From assembly GCA_947565425.1 (NCBI GenBank), contig CANOFW010000025.1:1-47079 (forward strand): a stretch of DNA of 47,079 nt, given 5' to 3'. Position 1 is the first letter of the stretch. Each line of letters begins with the position of its first letter. The position numbers and the translations under genes were made by a program. The notes beneath the pieces were generated by a model. The model saw only the letters and a program-made list of their open reading frames with translations, was not told the DNA's origin and did not search any database. This document shows, in pieces, positions 42,692 through 47,079 of this stretch. This DNA is from an uncultured Lachnospiraceae bacterium. Lineage in GTDB: Bacteria > Bacillota > Clostridia > Lachnospirales > Lachnospiraceae.

Positions 42692-44218
42692 CTATCTTCC
42701 AAGATTTGTTGCATACCATTTTTCATTCGGCTCCGACAAATACACCACGATTGAGCCGTCTGTCTCTATTATGCTTCCTTCCTGCGGCCAGACCGCCATT
42801 TCCTTCGTGCACGCCAGCCCTTCTTCGATTTGCTGCGCTGACGGCATATGTAACGCATATCCTTCTAATTCCATAAAATCAACAATCCGGGAAATATTAC
42901 CGCCATCCCACGCAAAAAAAGACGCCCCCAGCGTGCCAGATTTTACAATGGAGATATCATCCATCTCTTTACTCCCTACAAACACGACAGTCTTGCTATG
43001 GTAATCGTATCCAAGCCGCTGAATATCATAAATGATATGATTCGCCACCGTTTTATCATATTGATATACCAGATAATTATGATAATATATCTGATTCATA
43101 TTCGCTGCATTGACAATCAAAATGCCTGCAAAAATAACCCCCACAGCCTTCTTTATCCATTCCCTGGAAAGCAATTGACAAATCACAAGAATTTCAATCA
43201 TCCCGGAGAGAGATAATGCGATCAGCATCCTTCCATGCGTCTTATATGTACCCATAGCAAGATAAAGAGAAAACGGCGCAAGCACCACTCCCAGAGAATA
43301 AAGCGTGACACCGGTTTTTCGCACCCAGCCTTTCTCTTTAAAAAACAGTACGATACAGGAAACTATAAAAAGAATCATCAAAATCCGCAACGAGGCAGCG
43401 CCATAGATGTAGACGTCGTCAATGGTAATCCCCAGAGAAACGCGCGCTACATTGGCAAACGTCAGAAACAACGCGCGCAAAATTCCACCTTCGTCTGTCC
43501 ACCCAATATAATTTCCCGTCAAATAAGATGCCGTACCTATTATTTTCCCAATAACAAAATTCAACAAATAATATACTGTCATGGAAGCTAAACTATAACA
43601 AACACCCGGCAAAAAAGCCTGCCGGATGTCAGATTTCTCCAGAAAACGGCAAAAACACCATGCGGCAATTGCTGTAATATAGACGCAGATTAATGCCTGA
43701 TAGACACCGCAAGAAATAATCAAACATCCCAGAATAAACGCCCGATTGACGTTTTGGCGTTTGAACCAGGGTTTGACCGTTCCGACAAACGCTGCCGCTG
43801 TCAGAACCATCGCAAACGCCTCCGGTATAATCTGCATGGAGAATGCAAAGGCTTCCCCAACACAAAGCGGTACAGAATTATAATAGCAAAGCATTATCAG
43901 CCGCATCCACCAACAATCTTTCTGCTCAAAATCAAAAAAGACATAAGCAAACAAAATGCCGGAAATATTCCAAAATAGAATCCCTGCTACATCTGAAAAA
44001 AACGGCACAAAACGTCCATATCTTGTAAATAGAAGATTATAAATATAAATACCATAACGGTCTTGAAGCAGCCATTGCAGAGAATCAGAGTCTCGCAGTA
44101 TCCATGTTTCTTCATCTATATTTACCATGTAATGTGTGAGCATAAACCCAAAACAAAAGCACATATATAGAAATGATAGTAAAAAAATCTTTTTGTTCTT
44201 CTTGAAAAATTCTTTCAT
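42692..44218 (-). CDS. GtrII-type membrane glucosyltransferase
   Basis: A 508-residue integral membrane protein with about 11-12 helices. The N-terminal MLTHYMVNIDEETWILRDSDSLQWLLQDRYGIYI block (its DEET and GRFVPF parts) matches GtrII-like GT-C glucosyltransferases, in which acidic residues after the first helix bind a lipid-linked sugar donor. It would add glucose to a surface glycan outside the membrane. Starts after AAGGATAAAGG, 17 bp behind the dCMP deaminase gene, so it is the last gene of that operon. A matching flippase and donor synthase (GtrA/GtrB) are not in the window. Confidence 0.75.
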   Translation of the reverse strand: MKEFFKKNKKIFLLSFLYMCFCFGFMLTHYMVNIDEETWILRDSDSLQWLLQDRYGIYIYNLLFTRYGRFVPFFSDVAGILFWNISGILFAYVFFDFEQKDCWWMRLIMLCYYNSVPLCVGEAFAFSMQIIPEAFAMVLTAAAFVGTVKPWFKRQNVNRAFILGCLIISCGVYQALICVYITAIAAWCFCRFLEKSDIRQAFLPGVCYSLASMTVYYLLNFVIGKIIGTASYLTGNYIGWTDEGGILRALFLTFANVARVSLGITIDDVYIYGAASLRILMILFIVSCIVLFFKEKGWVRKTGVTLYSLGVVLAPFSLYLAMGTYKTHGRMLIALSLSGMIEILVICQLLSREWIKKAVGVIFAGILIVNAANMNQIYYHNYLVYQYDKTVANHIIYDIQRLGYDYHSKTVVFVGSKEMDDISIVKSGTLGASFFAWDGGNISRIVDFMELEGYALHMPSAQQIEEGLACTKEMAVWPQEGSIIETDGSIVVYLSEPNEKWYATNLGR

Positions 44219-44235
44219 CCTTTATCCTTATCACC

Positions 44236-44721
44236 TTACAACACTATGCTCACTTCTCGATTCGTATGAGAATACTGATAATAGCGCACACCTGCCGCAT
44301 CCATCATCCGCTTAGACGCAATAACAGACGGCGTATCCTTATATTTGTCGCTATCATAAATTACCGTCTTGATGCCAGCCTGGATAATCGCCTTGGCACA
44401 TTCATTACAGGGAAACAGGGAAACATAAAGCTTTGCCCCCTCCAAACTTCCGCCACGGTAATTTAAAATAGCGTTCAATTCGCTGTGAGTCGTATACAAA
44501 TACTTATTATCCGGCGCCTCACCTTCGCGGTTCCAGGGAAATTCATCGTCGGAACAGCCTTGCGGAAACCCATTGTAACCCATAGAGAGAATCTTATTGT
44601 CCTCGCTGACGATACATGCCCCAACCTGCGTACTCGGATCTTTGGAACGCATTGCCGACAACATCGCCACTCCCATAAAATATTCATCCCAGGTAATATA
44701 ATCCTGTCTCTTACCGTTCAT
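44236..44721 (-). CDS. dCMP deaminase (ComEB-type)
   Basis: A 161-residue zinc enzyme of the cytidine/deoxycytidylate deaminase family. Zinc and catalytic residues: H79 and E81 in THSELNAI, C105 and C108 in PCNEC. The substrate-loop block MGYNGFPQGCSDDEFPWN is typical of dCMP deaminases. It converts dCMP to dUMP for dTMP synthesis. It begins with AAGGAG and follows upp by 13 bp; pyrimidine salvage genes are thus grouped. Confidence 0.92.
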   Translation of the reverse strand: MNGKRQDYITWDEYFMGVAMLSAMRSKDPSTQVGACIVSEDNKILSMGYNGFPQGCSDDEFPWNREGEAPDNKYLYTTHSELNAILNYRGGSLEGAKLYVSLFPCNECAKAIIQAGIKTVIYDSDKYKDTPSVIASKRMMDAAGVRYYQYSHTNREVSIVL

Positions 44722-44734
44722 TTACCACTTCTCC

Positions 44735-45364
44735 TTATTTCGTGCCAAAAATCCGATCCCCGGCATCCCCTAAACCTGGGACGATATAGCTGTGCTCATT
44801 CAATCCTTCATCCAAAGCCCCTATATAAAGATCAACATCAGGATGCGCCTGTTTCATGGCTTGCACACCTTCGGGCGCCGCTATAATACACATAAGATGA
44901 ATATTTTTCACGCCCTTGTCCTTCAACATGCGAATTGCTTCCACCGCAGAGCCACCTGTTGCCAACATAGGATCTACCACAAATACCTCACGCTGCGCGC
45001 AATCTTCCGGCAATTTACAATAATACTCCACGGGCTTTAAGGTCTCTGGATCACGATACAGACCAATATGGCCTACCTTTGCCGCCGGAATAATTGCCAG
45101 TACGCCATCCACCATGCCAAGTCCAGCTCGAAGAATAGGAATGACAGCAAGCTTCTTCCCTTTCAACTCTTTAACTACAGCCGTACAAATAGGCGTTTCT
45201 ATTTCTATATCCACAAGCTCCAGTTCTCTAGTTGCCTCATAGCACATGAGCATCGCAATTTCTCCGATCATATTCCTAAAATCTTTCGAGCCTGTCGCTG
45301 TCCTGCGAATCCAGCCAATCTTATGCTGAATTAGTGGATGCTCCATAACAATCACTTTTGCCAT
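44735..45364 (-). CDS. upp: Uracil phosphoribosyltransferase
   Basis: A 209-residue enzyme that makes UMP from uracil and PRPP. The PRPP-binding loop is [16 protein letters not shown], the uracil-binding end is [13 protein letters not shown], and GLGMVDGVL lies in the middle. The ATG at 45364 has GGAG in front and gives the family N-terminus [15 protein letters not shown]; longer openings overlap the phosphatase gene. Confidence 0.97.
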   Translation of the reverse strand: MAKVIVMEHPLIQHKIGWIRRTATGSKDFRNMIGEIAMLMCYEATRELELVDIEIETPICTAVVKELKGKKLAVIPILRAGLGMVDGVLAIIPAAKVGHIGLYRDPETLKPVEYYCKLPEDCAQREVFVVDPMLATGGSAVEAIRMLKDKGVKNIHLMCIIAAPEGVQAMKQAHPDVDLYIGALDEGLNEHSYIVPGLGDAGDRIFGTK

Positions 45365-45402
45365 ACTGTCTCCTCTCTGTTTTTCATTCGTATCGCTGCC
45401 CA

Positions 45403-45861
45403 TCACTCTTCTTTGTTCAGCAAATTCACCAGTTTGCGAATTGTTTTATTCAGCGTCTCATAACATAGCCCATAAGACTGCAATGTTCCGCCATACGGAT
45501 TGAGTATTTCCAATTCATCCCCCACCAATTCTGTTAAAACCTCCACATTTGCATGGGCCGCTTCTTCAAAGTCTTCCAGAATCTTCTCTTTCTGCGCCTC
45601 CTCAAACGTGAGAAGTAGATTGTCCGGGGAAAGATCTTCCTCCTCCAACTGACTAGACATTTTTTCCGACATATTAATGCCATTGCTGATTAAGACGGCC
45701 TCCGCTTTCTGATTCAAAGGTTCCGGAAAAAGCACCACCAGCCCCTTGCTCTCAATCTCAACCGGATATTTGATGGTATATTCTTTCATAATGGCTTCCG
45801 CCATCGGAGCCCTGCTCGTCCCACTGTCGCACACAAAAATAATTTTGCTGTACTGTTTCAT
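45403..45861 (-). CDS. Low-molecular-weight protein tyrosine phosphatase-like protein
   Basis: A 152-residue protein. The signature loop C11-DSGTS-R17 fits C-x5-R of LMW-PTP. However, the general acid, normally Asp in the DPYxG motif, is Asn here (NPYGG at 121-125), and the first loop is less conserved (CDSGTSR instead of CxGNxCRS). The enzyme may be weakened, altered in specificity, or a phosphotyrosine binder. The ATG at 45861 has GGAGG in front. Position between sua5 and upp agrees with the ywlE-type gene in Firmicutes. Confidence 0.8.
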   Translation of the reverse strand: MKQYSKIIFVCDSGTSRAPMAEAIMKEYTIKYPVEIESKGLVVLFPEPLNQKAEAVLISNGINMSEKMSSQLEEEDLSPDNLLLTFEEAQKEKILEDFEEAAHANVEVLTELVGDELEILNPYGGTLQSYGLCYETLNKTIRKLVNLLNKEE

Positions 45862-45880
45862 GTTGCTGCCTCCATTTTTT

Positions 45881-46936
45881 CTACACTTCAATCACCTGAT
45901 GCCCGGCTGCTTTTAACAAGCGATTCATAATTGCTTGTCCAATTCTGGGCGTAGAAAAACTCTCAGAATATATAATATCCACATCCTGTTCGTCAAATTC
46001 CCTTAATATTCCATACAGATGCCGGGCAATTGTGTCCTCGTCACTCCTTGTCCCAATACTTTTGACGATTCCATAATGATAACATCCGCAGCTTTCATCC
46101 GTTCCGATTACCCCCACAGTCCTCCCGGATTCAACAGCTTCTTTTGTCAGGTTATTGATCGTTTGCTGTACCTTCTCCTGTGCGCCGTTTACGAGAATTA
46201 ATTCTGCCTTGGGCGCATAATGTTTGTATTTCATTCCCGGCGCTTTGGGTCGAACTGATAAATCCTCCCCCGCAAGCCCCGGGTCGATTCTTATTTCTCC
46301 AATTACTTCCTTCATCATATCCGGCGTAATATATCCGGGCCTCAGCACCATTGGCGTCTCTTCCGAGAAATCAACAATCGTTGATTCAATGCCTATCCCC
46401 ACGGCTCCGCCGTCCAAAATCATGGGAATCCTCCCATCCATATCTTCTTTCACATGTTCTGCCAGCGTAGGGCTTGGCTTGCCCGAAGTATTTGCACTCG
46501 GCGCGGCAATAAAACCGCCAGCCGCCTCAATCAACGCCAACGCTAGCGGATGATTGGGCATACGAACAGCCACAGTGTCAAGTCCTCCGGTTGTCTCTGC
46601 GGGGACATTGTCACGCTTCTTAAAAATCATAGTCAGCGGCCCAGGCCAGAAATGATCCGCCAGCCTTTTTGCCTTGGCCGGTATATAAGCGGCAATTTTT
46701 TGCAAATCATCCATACAATAAATGTGTACAATCAGCGGATTATCAGAAGGACGCCCCTTCGCCCGGTAGATTCTGTCAGCAGCAGCCGGATTCAAGGCAT
46801 CCGCCCCCAGTCCATATACTGTCTCCGTAGGAAATGCAACCAGACCGCCTTCCTTGAGAATGTTTGCCGCCACTTCAATTTTATGCAGGTTTTGTGTTTC
46901 CTCGCCTTCAAGTAGTTTCTCTATAACTGTTTGCAT
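45881..46936 (-). CDS. sua5: Threonylcarbamoyl-AMP synthase (Sua5/TsaC, long form)
   Basis: A 351-residue protein of the YrdC/Sua5 family. The YrdC domain (about 18-205) has the ATP/bicarbonate pocket with FPTETVYGLGADA and YRAKGRPSDNPLIVH, followed by SANTSGKPSPT. The smaller Sua5 domain (about 215-351) follows a linker. It makes threonylcarbamoyl-AMP from threonine, bicarbonate and ATP for t6A modification of tRNA. It starts at 46936 with AAAAGG. Gene order sua5 - LMW-PTP - upp is widespread in Firmicutes. Confidence 0.95.
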   Translation of the reverse strand: MQTVIEKLLEGEETQNLHKIEVAANILKEGGLVAFPTETVYGLGADALNPAAADRIYRAKGRPSDNPLIVHIYCMDDLQKIAAYIPAKAKRLADHFWPGPLTMIFKKRDNVPAETTGGLDTVAVRMPNHPLALALIEAAGGFIAAPSANTSGKPSPTLAEHVKEDMDGRIPMILDGGAVGIGIESTIVDFSEETPMVLRPGYITPDMMKEVIGEIRIDPGLAGEDLSVRPKAPGMKYKHYAPKAELILVNGAQEKVQQTINNLTKEAVESGRTVGVIGTDESCGCYHYGIVKSIGTRSDEDTIARHLYGILREFDEQDVDIIYSESFSTPRIGQAIMNRLLKAAGHQVIEV

Positions 46937-46969
46937 TGTTTTGCCTTTTCCAATATATATTTGCAGTGC

Positions 46970-47079
46970 TTACTCGAGAGCTGGCGCTCTCTCCTTCACG
47001 GGCTGTCGCCCTATCAACTCCTCAAAAAAAGCGCCTGCCGCCGTGCTAGCTTGACGCTGGCACTTTTCCGAATTGCCTT
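46970..47079 (-). CDS. 3' end of a gene running off the window
   Basis: A minus-strand frame without stop from the window edge to a TAA at 46970-46972 ends in ...AAGAFFEELIGRQPVKERAPALE, about 36 residues. I cannot name it; the upstream neighbour of sua5 in Firmicutes is often a methyltransferase (prmC), but these residues do not show that. It ends 34 bp before the sua5 start codon. Another frame in the same region is short and stops earlier. Low certainty. Confidence 0.35.
   Translation of the reverse strand, partial: GNSEKCQRQASTAAGAFFEELIGRQPVKERAPALE

Overview
The window looks like a chromosomal segment of an anaerobic, spore-former-type Firmicute of the Clostridia, most likely a Lachnospiraceae member (inferred from gene content and protein flavour: class I two-subunit fumarase, a Na+-type ATP synthase c subunit, BspA-like and PPC/Big2-like secreted proteins, DUF2975/HTH pairs). 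The genus cannot be read from the sequence. Almost every gene lies on the minus strand; only two genes (1745-2596 and 26421-27575) are on the plus strand.

Layout. 1-300: minus-strand promoter and leader that probably belong to an rRNA operon lying left of the window, then tRNA-Ser(GCU) with its own near-identical promoter. 490-2596: a secreted leucine-rich-repeat protein diverging from a methionine/acid-rich coiled-coil protein, which is preceded by a sigma-28-type promoter and a leader with GGA-loop hairpins. 2754-5277: a diguanylate cyclase-fumarase operon. 5385-7724: DUF2975 / HTH / DUF4173 membrane-protein operon. 7876-15987: a two-component system and the ABC-2 export operon it probably controls, linked by a shared 11-bp-spaced direct repeat at the same distance from both -10 boxes. 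16232-18025: secreted PPC/Big2 protein whose best-placed start codon is out of frame. 18339-26117: a complete F-type ATP synthase operon (atpI-like genes, atpB-E-F-H-A-G-D-C) with three families of repeated hairpins between its genes and a c subunit carrying a Na+-binding signature. 26421-27575: a divergent protein of unknown function.

28422-39238 is the most unusual part: a type VII secretion-like operon made of an FHA-domain EssC-type ATPase, four small helical proteins (some WXG100-like), a lipoprotein, a YukD/EsaB-like ubiquitin fold, a PP2C phosphatase, a Ser/Thr kinase fused to a DUF6273-like domain, and two zinc-ribbon membrane proteins. No EsaA, EssA or EssB homologue is seen. Kinase + phosphatase + FHA suggests that secretion is switched by phosphorylation. 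Two nearly identical 24-bp palindromes lie upstream of the ATPase gene.

39667-42478: a secreted M23 peptidase and a small secreted partner. 42692-46936: housekeeping operon sua5 - protein tyrosine phosphatase - upp - dCMP deaminase, ending in a GtrII-type membrane glucosyltransferase. The housekeeping block and the ATP synthase operon are often close together in Firmicutes, so the secretion locus may sit as an insertion between them (inference).
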